Positions 26,301 through 33,938 of a DNA stretch of 48,624 nt are shown here, in pieces. The notes beneath the pieces were generated by a model. The model was not told where the DNA came from, made no database searches, and saw only the letters and a program-made list of their open reading frames with translations. Numbering within the stretch: position 1 is the stretch's first letter; each line of letters begins with the position of its first letter. Location: assembly GCA_013178165.1 (NCBI GenBank), contig JABLXG010000012.1:1-48624 (forward strand), given 5' to 3'. The DNA is from Anaerolineae bacterium. Lineage in GTDB: Bacteria; Chloroflexota; Anaerolineae; Aggregatilineales; Ch27. Position numbers and translations under genes: made by a program.

Positions 26301-27643
26301 CGCTGACCGGCTGGATCAGGTCCCACATCGGTGCGCCCATCCACGCGCGCGGCAAACTGATCGGCTTCCTGAATCTGAATAGCCATACCCCCAACTTCTT
26401 CAACGAGAATCACGCTGACCACCTGAAGATGTTTGCCGATCTGGCATCAGTCGCCGTCGAGCGCGCCCGGCTCTTCGAACAGGTTCAGCGTTATGCAGAC
26501 GAACTGGAACAACGGGTCATCGAACGCACCGCCCAGCTCAACCACGCTAAAGAGCGCACCGAGGCCATCCTCAACAGCAGCAGCGACGTGATCATCCTGT
26601 GCCGCCCGGAGGGCACCATCAGCCAGGCCAACCCGGCTTTTGAAGCGACCTTCGGATGTCAGGTGGAAGAGATGCTGAACCAGCCATTTGTTGCGCTGTT
26701 CCTGCCTGACCAGGCGCCGCAGGTGGAACAGGCCCTCGCCGCCGTCCTCGAGACCTGCCAGCCGGGGCGGTTGGAAGCCACCGCGGTATGCACCAGATCG
26801 GGCAATACCTTTGACGCCGACATCGCGCTTTCCCCCATCGTCGAACAGGGGGGACGCCTGGCGGGCATCATATGCACCCTGCGCGATATCAGCCTGCGCA
26901 AGCAACTGGAAGCGCAGCTCCGCCAGGCCATGGAACAGGCCATGAAGATGAATGAGATGAAATCGCGCTACCTGTCGATGGCTGCCCACGACCTGCGCAA
27001 CCCCCTGGCCGTTATTCAGAGCGCGGTCACATTGCTGGAGCGTTACTGGGATCGCCTGTCCCAGGAGAAGAAGCAGGAAAAGTACGCCGCGATACGGGAT
27101 AGCGTCAGACGTATGGTGGAGCTACTGGATGATATCCTCGTTCTCGGGCGGGCTGAATCTGGCAAGCTTACCTGCAACCCTGCCCCGGTAGACCTGGTTA
27201 CCTGCTGCCAGGACATCATCACGGAAGTCAGCCAGGCAAGTGATGCGACGCACTTTATTGATTTTTCTTGCCGGGGTGCTGACGTTCTTCCATTGCTGGA
27301 TGTCAAGCTGTTATGGCATATTCTCAGCAATCTCCTTTCCAACGCGATCAAGTATTCTCCCGCAGGGAGCACGATCACCTTCACTGTGGACTGTGAGCCG
27401 GACGTCGTGACATTCCGCATCCAGGATCGAGGCATCGGCATCCCGGAGGATGCCAAAGCGCATATGTTTGAATCGTTCTATCGCGCCCCCAATGTGGGCT
27501 TCACCCCCGGCACCGGTCTGGGCCTGGCGATCGTCAGGCAACTGGTCGAGTTGCATGGCGGCACCATCACCTTCGAGAGTCAGGAAGGAATCGGAACCAC
27601 GTTCACTGTGAGTATTCCCCAACCAGCGAAAAGAAAAGCCTGA
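23315..27643 (+). CDS. membrane-bound multi-PAS/GAF sensor histidine kinase
   Basis: A 1442-residue kinase. Helix 1 (about 9-30) and helix 2 (about 295-318) flank a roughly 260-residue extracytoplasmic sensor of Cache type (ARLKVDQIMAWRQDHL after helix 1). Inside follow three PAS domains (about 340-460, 470-590, 600-718), two GAF domains (about 725-885 and 900-1055), a coiled coil and a fourth PAS (about 1085-1205). The phosphorylation helix reads AAHDLRNPLAVI with His1225. The ATPase part has NLLSNAIKY, DRGIGIPEDA and GTGLGLAIV near 1340-1410. All catalytic boxes are present. AAGGA precedes the ATG by about ten bases. It is followed after 42 bases by a CheY-like receiver, its probable partner. 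The signals are unknown. Confidence 0.91.
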   Translation: MVRPLPSRSLMVILVLVLLGVLAGGGVLYYTQYQHLLNMARQELQTIARLKVDQIMAWRQDHLADAAAFSETLFSEVVQYWMNNPQDSAIEALLTRFRALQEYDSYDDVLLVDAAGTVRLSLSGDLTPLPGESAQALATAWRERRPALTDLHVDSVGSPPHIDVIAPLFASRATSAEPIGAVILRSNAADYLYPLIQSWPTLSQSAETLLVRRDGDSALFLNELRHRSGTALTLRIPLTEMDVPAVRAVLGEEGAFEGKDYRGVDVIAYLRAIPGSSWHIVAKVDRAEILAEWDTRAVLILGLILGSVTTAIMLIGMIWQRNEKAHYRNLYRAEKARQESEARYRAVLLSIGDAVIVTDLEGRVELLNPVAEALTGWRRDEAQGRPLEEVFRIVSEETRQPAASPVQRVLQEGIVVGLANHTLLLARDGREIPIADSGAPIFDIDGNITGVVLVFRDQTEERAAQKALEESEAYIRTILDNLPIGVAVNSATPNVTFDYINDNFVRLYRTTREALSKPDAFWEAVYQDAAFREAIRQRVLEDIASGDPERMYWEDVPITREGEETTYISAAYTPIRGTDLMLSTIWDTTARKRAEEALRESEERYRSLFENNHAVMLIIDPATGAIIDANPAASAYYGWTRDELRQMRIDQINTLPPDEIRAEMQRAKAQERNHFLFKHRRADGTIRNVEVYSGPIEIHGQKMLYSIVHDITDRVLAEAQVRLNEARLQSLVHLSQNDIASIQQLLEHALNEAARLMESQIGYLCLYDEDSQTFSLTTWFGEAQQAAAMPAAPTTGMPDVTDLCQQVIRQRAPVVVNTNPVLLPLASPAEGVVLTRQMSVPVFSGEKIVAVAGVGNREPDYTPADATQLALLMDSVWRIVERRQAEEAEREHHRLTEALRATAAALIGTSDLQDVMATLLENIAQVIPHDAADIMLITEDQARIVYWRGYPPEIAPALHNICFPVSQTRNLQQMSVTGRPVLIADTSQYADWRPEPLTGWIRSHIGAPIHARGKLIGFLNLNSHTPNFFNENHADHLKMFADLASVAVERARLFEQVQRYADELEQRVIERTAQLNHAKERTEAILNSSSDVIILCRPEGTISQANPAFEATFGCQVEEMLNQPFVALFLPDQAPQVEQALAAVLETCQPGRLEATAVCTRSGNTFDADIALSPIVEQGGRLAGIICTLRDISLRKQLEAQLRQAMEQAMKMNEMKSRYLSMAAHDLRNPLAVIQSAVTLLERYWDRLSQEKKQEKYAAIRDSVRRMVELLDDILVLGRAESGKLTCNPAPVDLVTCCQDIITEVSQASDATHFIDFSCRGADVLPLLDVKLLWHILSNLLSNAIKYSPAGSTITFTVDCEPDVVTFRIQDRGIGIPEDAKAHMFESFYRAPNVGFTPGTGLGLAIVRQLVELHGGTITFESQEGIGTTFTVSIPQPAKRKA

Positions 27644-27685
27644 CGGCATCAGCATGTATCTCTCACACGCTGAAAAGGGGGGATT

Positions 27686-28051
27686 ATGAAAAAGATACTG
27701 GTCATCGATGACGACAAAAACCTGCAGTCCGATCTCCTGACCATCCTCAAGCTTGAGGGATATGAAGCGTTCGGAGCCGATAACGGGCGGGAAGGACTGC
27801 TTGCCGCAAAGCGCTATAAACCGGACCTGATTCTCTGCGATATCACCATGCCCATGTTGAACGGGTTTGATGTGATCGCCGGCTTACGGCAGGATGCACA
27901 GACTGCAGCCATCCCCGTGATCCTGCTGACTGCCCACAACAATCCGATCTTCGTCCGCCGCGGCAAGGAACTGGGGGCAGTTGATTATATCGCCAAGCCC
28001 TACGACCTGGACGAGCTGCTGGCGGCGATCAGGACTCAGCTTGGCGAATAA
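27686..28051 (+). CDS. single-domain response regulator paired with the PAS/GAF kinase
   Basis: A 121-residue receiver without output domain. The acidic triad VIDDD (Asp8-10), phospho-acceptor Asp53 (LILCDITMPMLNG), switch Thr in LLTAH and Lys in YIAKPYD are intact. A G-rich ribosome-binding site (27677-27683) precedes the ATG. It lies 42 bases after the kinase gene on the same strand, so they are probably co-transcribed and form one phosphotransfer pair. The downstream target is not encoded next to it. Confidence 0.9.
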   Translation: MKKILVIDDDKNLQSDLLTILKLEGYEAFGADNGREGLLAAKRYKPDLILCDITMPMLNGFDVIAGLRQDAQTAAIPVILLTAHNNPIFVRRGKELGAVDYIAKPYDLDELLAAIRTQLGE

Positions 28052-28082
28052 ACACCCGGCTGGCGACACTGTATCCCCCTGC

Positions 28083-28105
28083 AGCGGTCAAATCTCCCGA
28101 CCGCT
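28083..28105 (+). terminator. weak terminator-like hairpin after the kinase-receiver pair
   Basis: AGCGGTC and GACCGCT form a perfect 7-bp stem around a 9-base loop, 31 bases after the receiver stop. No T-run follows. The adjoining bases to 28160 are C-rich, with C8 tracts at 28127-28134 and 28151-28158, and contain no gene. Confidence 0.35.
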
Positions 28106-28193
28106 CCTGACCACCTGACCTTCCGGCCCCCCCCGGTCTCCGCTGCTGCTCCCCCCCCTGCCAGAGTTGCCGCAGATTTTGCCGGGTTGTCAT

Positions 28194-28249
28194 TTGCGTA
28201 AGTTGCTTATTCACAGTATAATGGATATATCTCATCTAAAATATGAGAT
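28194..28249 (+). promoter_or_regulatory. promoter with overlapping dyad before the ScyD/ScyE-like gene
   Basis: A perfect TATAAT is at 28217-28222, 17 bases after TTGCGT (28194-28199). Just downstream, where transcription would start, an inverted repeat ATCTCAT-N7-ATGAGAT spans 28229-28249, an operator-like site for a dimeric regulator. The gene starts at 28362, so the leader is about 130 bases. The rest of the 28052-28361 gap has no supported ORF. Confidence 0.5.
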
Positions 28250-28361
28250 TTCGCAGCCTTTGTTCTGCTGGCCAGGGTCAGCAAAGGGGGTGTCTGTTCC
28301 ATCGTCGCAACATCGCAGCAAAGACAGTCTCTTCTCTTCAAAGACAAAGGAGCATAGTTTC

Positions 28362-29393
28362 ATGTTTCGTAAGATCGTAGTTCTGGCGTCGGTGATCTTG
28401 TTAGTGGCTCTGGTAGCAGCGCAGGCATCGGCGCAGGGCGGCCCGCCCCTGCCTGGCGAAGTAGTGATAGCCAATCTGGGTGCGCCGCGCGGCCTGGCCT
28501 TTGACTCCAGCGGCAACCTGCTCATCGCCGACGCCGGTGAAGGTGGCACGGTAGAAGCCGTCCTGCCGGGTCCGGAAGGCGAATCGACCGTCAAGATGGG
28601 CCTCAGCGGGCGGGTGATCTCCGTCGCTGCCAACGGCACAGCGACAGACTTTGTCGCCGGCCTGCCAAGCTACAACACTGGAACCGAAACGCTCGGCGTC
28701 TACCGGGCTATTCCCCACGGGGATTCCCTGTGGGTCGTCTTCAGCGGCACCGGCGCCGGTGCGTTTGGCGCCTTCTGGACCGACTCGGTGGTTGAACTTG
28801 ATGCAGCGACCCTGCGGGTCCGCCGCGTGATCAACCTGCAACCCTTTGAAATCGCCAATGATCCGGATGGCAACGGCTATGACACCAATGTCTCCGACAT
28901 TGCCTGGGGGCCGGATGGCACGCTCTATATCACCGACGCCGGGGGCAATGATCTGCTGTCCTGGACGGAGGCGGATGGCCTGCAGCTGGTCGCTGTGTGG
29001 CCCGATAACCCCGTGCCCACCTCGGTTGAAGTCGCGGCGAACGGGGATCTGTACGTCGGTTTCCTGGGCGCTGGCCTGGCGCCAGGCGCGGCCAAGATCG
29101 AGCACTGGTCAGGCGGCCAGCTGGTGCACACCTACAGCGGCCTGAACGCCGTCAGCGACATCCTGCTTGATGGCGATACCCTGTACGCGGTCGAACTGGT
29201 GATCTTTGGTGAGGCCGGCCCCGGACCGGGCCGGGTTATCATGGTCGATTCATCCGGCGCCACACCTGTCGCTGAAGGGCTGCCAGCGCCGTTTGGCCTG
29301 GCCAAGGGGTCGGATGGCGCGCTGTACGTCAGCTTCGGCACCATCCCGCTCGGCCCCGGGATGACCGGCGGAGTCATCAAGTTGCCCATGTAG
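28362..29393 (+). CDS. secreted ScyD/ScyE-family beta-propeller protein
   Basis: A 343-residue exported protein. The signal peptide (1-24) ends ASA before QGG. The mature part consists of repeated beta-propeller blades with NHL-like units: LGAPRGLAFDSSGNLLIADA, VSDIAWGPDGTLYITDAGGN, PTSVEVAANGDLYVGFLG and PAPFGLAKGSDGALYVSF. This matches proteins named after ScyD/ScyE of the scytonemin cluster. Outside cyanobacteria these are secreted propellers of unknown role, and no scytonemin pathway is present here. AAAGGAG at 28346-28352 sets the ATG at 28362. Longer in-frame extensions upstream are noncoding leader. No catalytic residues can be named. Confidence 0.85.
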   Translation: MFRKIVVLASVILLVALVAAQASAQGGPPLPGEVVIANLGAPRGLAFDSSGNLLIADAGEGGTVEAVLPGPEGESTVKMGLSGRVISVAANGTATDFVAGLPSYNTGTETLGVYRAIPHGDSLWVVFSGTGAGAFGAFWTDSVVELDAATLRVRRVINLQPFEIANDPDGNGYDTNVSDIAWGPDGTLYITDAGGNDLLSWTEADGLQLVAVWPDNPVPTSVEVAANGDLYVGFLGAGLAPGAAKIEHWSGGQLVHTYSGLNAVSDILLDGDTLYAVELVIFGEAGPGPGRVIMVDSSGATPVAEGLPAPFGLAKGSDGALYVSFGTIPLGPGMTGGVIKLPM

Positions 29394-29428
29394 GTGCTCA
29401 TATTTTTACGTAGCGCCGACTAGAAATG

Positions 29429-29462
29429 CAGGCGGATCAACCGGGGAGGGATGATCCGCCTG
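29429..29462 (+). terminator. strong stem-loop after the ScyD/ScyE-like gene
   Basis: CAGGCGGATCA (29429-29439) and TGATCCGCCTG (29452-29462) pair perfectly over 11 bases around a 12-base purine-rich loop containing GGGGAGGG. It lies 35 bases after the stop. The sequence after it (TATACCC) is not a T-run, so termination may be partial and some transcripts may read into the cytochrome gene. Confidence 0.55.
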
Positions 29463-29474
29463 TATACCCATAAG

Positions 29475-29912
29475 ATGACTACAATGATAACCAGACGCTT
29501 TGTCGCAACCGTGATACTGACTATGCTAGCTCTGATGGGCTGCTCCGGCGCAAACACCTTCCTGGCGCACCTGGCAGGTAGACCGGCCCCGGCGATGGAA
29601 GGCGATCCGGCGCATGGCGAGCAGGTATTCCGGATAGGCGTGGAAGGCGCGCCGCCCTGTTCGGCCTGTCACCAGGTGGCCGCAGGCAGCGCGGGCTTTA
29701 GCCTGGCGCCAAACCTGGCCGGGATCGCCTCCCGCGCCGCGGAGCGCATCCCCGGCATGACTGCGGCACAGTACCTTGAAGAAAGCATCCTCCATCCCGC
29801 CAGCCATGTCATCCCCGGCTATCACGTCAGCATGTTCACCGGGTACGCCGCCTATCTTTCCCCGCAGGACCTCAGCGACCTGATCGCTTACCTGATGACC
29901 CTGCGCGGGTAA
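29475..29912 (+). CDS. c-type cytochrome lipoprotein (monoheme)
   Basis: A 145-residue exported class I cytochrome c. The hydrophobic signal ends in the lipobox LALMGC (Cys23), so it is probably membrane-anchored. The heme site is CSACH (Cys62, Cys65, His66). A PNLAGIASRA loop and the C-terminal AYLSPQDLSDLIAYLMTLRG helix are typical. A methionine in HVSMFTGY is the likely sixth ligand. It would carry electrons outside the cytoplasmic membrane. The start is uncertain. ATGs at 29475 and 29484 lack a ribosome-binding site. A purine-rich stretch at 29442-29449 lies in the loop of the preceding hairpin, too close to an earlier ATG at 29451. No partner oxidase is adjacent. Confidence 0.85.
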   Translation: MTTMITRRFVATVILTMLALMGCSGANTFLAHLAGRPAPAMEGDPAHGEQVFRIGVEGAPPCSACHQVAAGSAGFSLAPNLAGIASRAAERIPGMTAAQYLEESILHPASHVIPGYHVSMFTGYAAYLSPQDLSDLIAYLMTLRG

Positions 29913-30015
29913 CGCCAGCCAGACGAATCACCCGTCTTCCCGTACCAAAGACAGAGCTGCCATCTGCCCCCCACAGGGACATGTGGCAGCCCGTGTCCTA
30001 CCGCAGCGCCTGCAA

Positions 30016-30048
30016 GCGGGGGCGGTCTTTACGCCGCCAGCGTCCCGC
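30016..30048 (-). terminator. hairpin abutting the end of the sugar ABC operon
   Basis: GCGGG-GGCGG and CCGCC-CCCGC arms (30016-30025 and 30034-30048) pair with an internal bulge directly after the stop codon of the last permease gene. There is no T-run. The gap 29913-30015 is otherwise empty of genes. Confidence 0.35.
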
Positions 30049-30945
30049 CTATCCCTTCAGCCCGGTCATGACGATACCTTTGATAAAGTAACGCTGGGCA
30101 AAGAAGAACAGGATAATCACCGGGACAATCATGGCCGTGGAGGCCGCCATGAGCAGTTCCCAGCGGGTGGCCAGCACACTGCGGAAGGTGGCCAGACCGA
30201 CCGCTACTGTGAACTTGTCCGGCGAATTGAGATAGATCAACGGGCCGAAGAAATCGTTCCACGATCCCAGGAAAGTGAAGATACCCACCGTAATCAGTGG
30301 CGGCTTGGCCAGCGGCAACATGATCCGCCAGAAGATCTCGAACTCGCCAGCCCCGTCGATACGGGCAGCATCGGAAAGCTCCTCCGGGATGGTGCGGAAG
30401 AACTGGCGCAGCAGGAAGATGTAGAACGATCCCCCACCAAAGAATTGCGGGACAGTCAGCGGCAGGAAGGTATCCACCCAGCCCAGGCGCGAAAACAGGA
30501 TGAAGGTCGGCACGACCAGCACCACGTACGGCATGATCATCGTGCCGATGACAATAGCGAACCAGAAATCGCGGCCCGGAAAGCGCAGCCGGGCGAAGCC
30601 ATAGGCGCACAGCGAGGCCGTCCCCAGCGTGGCAATCTCATTCAGGATAATGATCAGCAGGCTGTTGCGCAGGTAGAGGTGAAACGGCTTGTAGGTCAGC
30701 GCGTTGACGTAGTTGTCCCATTGCACCGGGTTAGGGATCCACTGGGGTGGGTACTGGAAAATCTGGTGCTGTTGCTTGAGCGAGCTGCTCACCAGCCAGA
30801 CAAACGGCAAAAACATCACAATCGCAACCGCGATCAGGATCGCGATCGTGGCCAGCCGCCAGATAAAATCGACGCTGAGGTACTTCTCCCTGAAGTGTGC
30901 CTGCGCCGTCCGGGTGGAGATCGTTGTGCTCATGCTGTTTCCCAT
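30049..30945 (-). CDS. carbohydrate ABC transporter permease (MalG-type, CUT1)
   Basis: Inner-membrane permease, about 298 aa, with six predicted helices. The first is near 25-45 ([20 protein letters not shown]). The segment [19 protein letters not shown] begins the conserved core, and the EAA loop (about 190-210) reads [19 protein letters not shown], the CUT1 form. It ends with [21 protein letters not shown], typical of MalG-type subunits. It pairs with the MalF-type subunit encoded just upstream. I start it at the ATG at 30945, one base after that gene's stop. ATG 30933 is also possible and no strong ribosome-binding site decides. No ATPase gene is present, so a shared MsmK-type ATPase elsewhere is expected. 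Confidence 0.88.
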   Translation of the reverse strand: MGNSMSTTISTRTAQAHFREKYLSVDFIWRLATIAILIAVAIVMFLPFVWLVSSSLKQQHQIFQYPPQWIPNPVQWDNYVNALTYKPFHLYLRNSLLIIILNEIATLGTASLCAYGFARLRFPGRDFWFAIVIGTMIMPYVVLVVPTFILFSRLGWVDTFLPLTVPQFFGGGSFYIFLLRQFFRTIPEELSDAARIDGAGEFEIFWRIMLPLAKPPLITVGIFTFLGSWNDFFGPLIYLNSPDKFTVAVGLATFRSVLATRWELLMAASTAMIVPVIILFFFAQRYFIKGIVMTGLKG

Positions 30946-30946
30946 G

Positions 30947-31897
30947 TCATACATTCTCGTAGTAAACCTGACTGCCGTAGTACTTGAAAACCAGGAAGGT
31001 GAAGATGGCAATGATGCCAAACAGCACCCAGGACAGCACGGCAGCGTACCCCATATTGAGGTACTCAAAGGCGTTGCGGTAAATGTATAGCACCAGGAAC
31101 AGCGTGCCGTTCTGCGGGCCGCCGTCCGTGATCAGGAAACCGGCGGTAAACACCTGGAATGAGCCGATGATGCCCATGATCAGGTTGAAGAAAATCACCG
31201 GCGACATCACCGGGATGGTGATGTAACGCAATTTCTGCCAGCGGCCAGCCCCATCGATCTCCGCAGCTTCGTAGTAGATATCCGGGATGCCCTGCAGGCC
31301 AGCCAGAAAGACGATCATGGCGCTGCCCACGCCCCACAGGCTCATGACGATCATCGCCACCAGCGCCCAGCCCGGCTCCTGTAGCCACTTGACCTTGTTC
31401 AGGCCGATCGCCCTGAGGACGACATTCAGCAGGCCGAACTCGGTATTGAAGATCCAGGCCCACAGCACGGCATTGGCTACCGCCGGCACAATACTGGGCA
31501 GGTAGTAGATCGTCCGGAAAAAAGCGATGCCGCGAATCTTGGTGTTGATCAGCAACGCCAGCAGAAAGCTCATTGTCAGCCCCAGCGGCACCGAGGCAAA
31601 CGTATAAATCGAGGTGACCTTAAGCGACTGCCAGAACAAGGCGTCTTTGGCCAGATCCTCAAAATTCTTCAGCCCAACGAATTGCGGCTCCGCAATCATG
31701 TTCCAGCGGGTGAAAACCAGATACACCGCTGTCAGCGCCGGGAGGATGAAGAACAGGAAGAACCCCAGGATAAACGGCGAAATGAACAGGTAGCCGGTGA
31801 TTGTCCGCCGCTGGGACAGCGTCAGGTTTTGTAACCAACCGAAACCACCTGCTGGCCTGCCTCCGGCTGTGGGTGCAGTAGAACTGGTCGCGGTCAT
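30947..31897 (-). CDS. carbohydrate ABC transporter permease (MalF-type, CUT1)
   Basis: Inner-membrane permease of 316 aa. The first helix is near 35-58 ([20 protein letters not shown]), followed by [20 protein letters not shown], characteristic of MalF/UgpA-type subunits. The EAA loop (about 210-230) reads [19 protein letters not shown]. The [28 protein letters not shown] region closes the core. I start at ATG 31897, since the in-frame TTG at 31924 is less likely. AGGA lies about ten bases upstream. It sits between the binding-protein gene, with a strong stem-loop in the 93-base gap, and the MalG-type permease gene. Confidence 0.89.
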   Translation of the reverse strand: MTATSSTAPTAGGRPAGGFGWLQNLTLSQRRTITGYLFISPFILGFFLFFILPALTAVYLVFTRWNMIAEPQFVGLKNFEDLAKDALFWQSLKVTSIYTFASVPLGLTMSFLLALLINTKIRGIAFFRTIYYLPSIVPAVANAVLWAWIFNTEFGLLNVVLRAIGLNKVKWLQEPGWALVAMIVMSLWGVGSAMIVFLAGLQGIPDIYYEAAEIDGAGRWQKLRYITIPVMSPVIFFNLIMGIIGSFQVFTAGFLITDGGPQNGTLFLVLYIYRNAFEYLNMGYAAVLSWVLFGIIAIFTFLVFKYYGSQVYYENV

Positions 31898-31930
31898 GGT
31901 GGGTATTCCTGGCTGTAAGGCCAATAAGAG

Positions 31931-31969
31931 GGGGAAGAAGGGGCTAATCCTCAGGCCCGCTTCTTCCCC
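31931..31969 (-). other. intercistronic stem-loop between sugar-binding-protein and permease genes
   Basis: GGGGAAGAAG (31931-31940) and CTTCTTCCCC (31960-31969) pair perfectly over ten bases, with an inner GGGC/GCCC stem. It lies 21 bases past the binding-protein stop and 33 before the permease ATG on the minus strand. After it the minus strand reads CTCTTATTGG, not a T-run, so an RNA-stabilising or partly terminating role is likely. Confidence 0.6.
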
Positions 31970-31990
31970 GTTGCTTCTTTTACACTGCCG

Positions 31991-33376
31991 CTAGGCGTTG
32001 ATGTACTCTGCAGTCAGGATGGCGTTCGCTTCCGCAACGGCAGGCGGGATCAGCTCTGCAGCTGGGCCTTCGCCATTCATGACCCGCTCCAGCGCCGGGT
32101 AGAAGATCGACTGCGCGCGTGGGAAGCCCGCCGGAACCAGGGTCGGACTCATGTGCTTGGGGATGTACTCGGACACGAACTTGCGATAGTTGGCCGGGTG
32201 CATGCCCTCCGTGATCCACTCGTCCATGCCCTCTTCCGTCAGCATGGCAGTCTGGTTGGGGATCCACAGGCCCAGCTTGCAGAAATGGGTCTGGTAGAAC
32301 GGCGTCGCCAGGAAGCGCAACCACTTCCAGGACGCTTCGACCTTCTGAGTGCCCTTCAGGATGCAGTGCAGGTGACCCTGGCCGGAGGCCTGCCCATTGG
32401 GGCTGAGCACCGGCACCGGCCCTACACCCAGCGACGGCACGACATACATGTAGGACAGCGCCCACGAGCCATCCAGCACCATAGCCAGACGCCGGGTATC
32501 GAGCATCTGCGTGGCGCTCATGCCCAGCTCGTTGAAGAACACCGCCTGCGGCATGACGTGATGGACATGAATCAGGTCGGCAAAGGCCTGGATGCCGGCC
32601 AGCGCCTCCGGGGTGTCCAGCGTCAGCAGCTGGCCATCCGAGAGCGCACCGCCGTTGACCTTGGCCAGCTGGTCGAAGGTCATCCACCAGCTCGTGTCGT
32701 AGTAGAAGCCCCACTGAACGACATTGTCGAGATCAAAGCCGGCATCGCCGGGGTGGCGGCCATTGGCATCCTTGGTCAGCAGGCGCGCGGCTTCCAGGAA
32801 GGTATCCCAGTCCCAGATCTTGTCATCATCAAAATCAGGGGGTTCGATGCCCGCTTCCTCAAAAAGGTCTTTGTTAATGAACAGGTGATTGGCCGTCCAG
32901 GTGGAGCCAATCCCGTGCCAGCGACCGTTTTCGTCGGTGCAGCGTTGCGTCTCCTGCGGCTGAACGAAGTAGTTTTCCTGGCTCAGCAGCGGATCGCTCA
33001 TGACAAAGTCGGTGATGTCGGTAGTCAGGCCGTCATGCACCAGTGTCCTGAATTGCGACTGGCTGATGAAAGCAGTATCAGGCGGCGTCCCGGCGGCGAC
33101 ATTCGCCAGCAGCTTCTCATTGTAGTTATCTGGCGTATGCATCCAGGTGACGCGGACTTCATCCTGCTCGGCCTCAAACACCGCGATGGCGGCCCGCACC
33201 CCTTCATCTTCTGCCACGTCGCCCCACCCCATGAAGGTGATCGTGGTAGGGCCTTGTCGGTTGGGCGCCGCAAAGACCGGACCGCCCCTGAGGAATTGCG
33301 TCCCGGCCGCAGCCGACGCCGCCGAAACTCCCATCAGCTTGATGAAGTCGCGACGAGACAATCTTGTCCTGGCCAT
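31991..33376 (-). CDS. sugar ABC transporter substrate-binding protein (family 1, Tat-exported)
   Basis: A 461-residue extracytoplasmic binding protein. The N-terminus MARTRLSRRDFIKLMG has the twin-arginine motif (Arg8-Arg9), then a hydrophobic stretch and an Ala-rich cleavage region, so it would be exported folded by Tat. The mature protein begins near TITFMGWGDVAEDEG and has the family 1 layout (AVFEAEQDEVRVTWMHTPDN, LLTKDANGRHPGD, VDVPAAF-like C-terminal lobe with many Trp and Tyr). Aromatic richness fits oligosaccharide binding, but the sugar is unknown. The start has AAGGAG upstream. It is the first gene of a three-gene operon divergent from an AraC-type regulator. Confidence 0.88.
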   Translation of the reverse strand: MARTRLSRRDFIKLMGVSAASAAAGTQFLRGGPVFAAPNRQGPTTITFMGWGDVAEDEGVRAAIAVFEAEQDEVRVTWMHTPDNYNEKLLANVAAGTPPDTAFISQSQFRTLVHDGLTTDITDFVMSDPLLSQENYFVQPQETQRCTDENGRWHGIGSTWTANHLFINKDLFEEAGIEPPDFDDDKIWDWDTFLEAARLLTKDANGRHPGDAGFDLDNVVQWGFYYDTSWWMTFDQLAKVNGGALSDGQLLTLDTPEALAGIQAFADLIHVHHVMPQAVFFNELGMSATQMLDTRRLAMVLDGSWALSYMYVVPSLGVGPVPVLSPNGQASGQGHLHCILKGTQKVEASWKWLRFLATPFYQTHFCKLGLWIPNQTAMLTEEGMDEWITEGMHPANYRKFVSEYIPKHMSPTLVPAGFPRAQSIFYPALERVMNGEGPAAELIPPAVAEANAILTAEYINA

Positions 33377-33938
33377 CCCTCTTCTCCTTAACTCATGCTA
33401 GGTGCGCTGAAACCGGACGGATGCGTGCCGGGCAGGGCACGCGCTCTGTGCATCACCGCGATGCACGTTTCACACCACACACCAGGGAAGTCACAAACGG
33501 GGACGCCCGGCCTGACTGCCAGCTGCCAGGCCGGAAAGCGTGCCGGTTGCTGCACGCGCCAGATTCGCCCCGGAAGGCTGCTTTGAAGCGGGACGCACTC
33601 TCCTGTGGCTGTCACTGCCGCTTTTCCCTTCACCATGGGGGCAGGCAGACGCCCCCGGAACCAACCAGGAGCCTATCCACAAACATCCTGCTCTGGCATG
33701 TAACAGTGCCGGATAGACGCCTGAACAGCCACCGACTGGGGGAAAAATCAGGGTCCTGACCGCAGAATCGCCGCCAGGGCGGACACTTATGCCCTGTCTG
33801 CACGAGCAGCAGGTATCACCCTCAATGTCAACTTCGACCTTCCCCCAATGATCATTCTAGGGAGCTTTCAATTGCTTGACTACAAGCGAATACGTATAAT
33901 ATCAGCACAAAACCGACTTTAGCCCCCGGAGGGGGGAT
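33377..33938. other. 562-base divergent intergenic region with several stem-loops
   Basis: No convincing gene in either direction. It holds four inverted repeats: 33423-33442 (7-bp arms), 33448-33466 (GTGCATC-N5-GATGCAC), 33507-33534 (CCGGCCTG/CAGGCCGG) and 33637-33656 (GGGGGC/GCCCCC). All lie on the side of the sugar-importer gene and could form a structured leader or operator sites. The right part carries the promoter of the AraC-type gene. No recognised riboswitch was identified. Confidence 0.5.
33872..33900 (+). promoter_or_regulatory. promoter candidate for the AraC-type regulator gene
   Basis: A perfect TATAAT at 33895-33900 with TTGCTT (33872-33877) 17 bases upstream. An 8-base palindrome ATACGTAT (33890-33897) overlaps the -10, a possible site for autoregulation. 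The ATG follows 38 bases after the -10 behind GGAGGGGGG. Confidence 0.5.

Noticed and set aside
24584-26422. Long open frame on the minus strand opposite the PAS/GAF kinase
   Set aside because: It lies wholly inside a well-supported kinase gene, has low-complexity composition typical of antisense frames in GC-rich DNA, and no recognisable domain.
29451-29474. ATG at 29451 as start of the cytochrome c lipoprotein
   Set aside because: Its ribosome-binding-like sequence is only about two bases away and both lie in a strong hairpin. The added residues spoil the lipoprotein signal.
33876-33900. TTGACT as -35 for the AraC-type gene promoter
   Set aside because: Spacing to TATAAT would be 13 bases, too short. 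TTGCTT four bases earlier gives 17.
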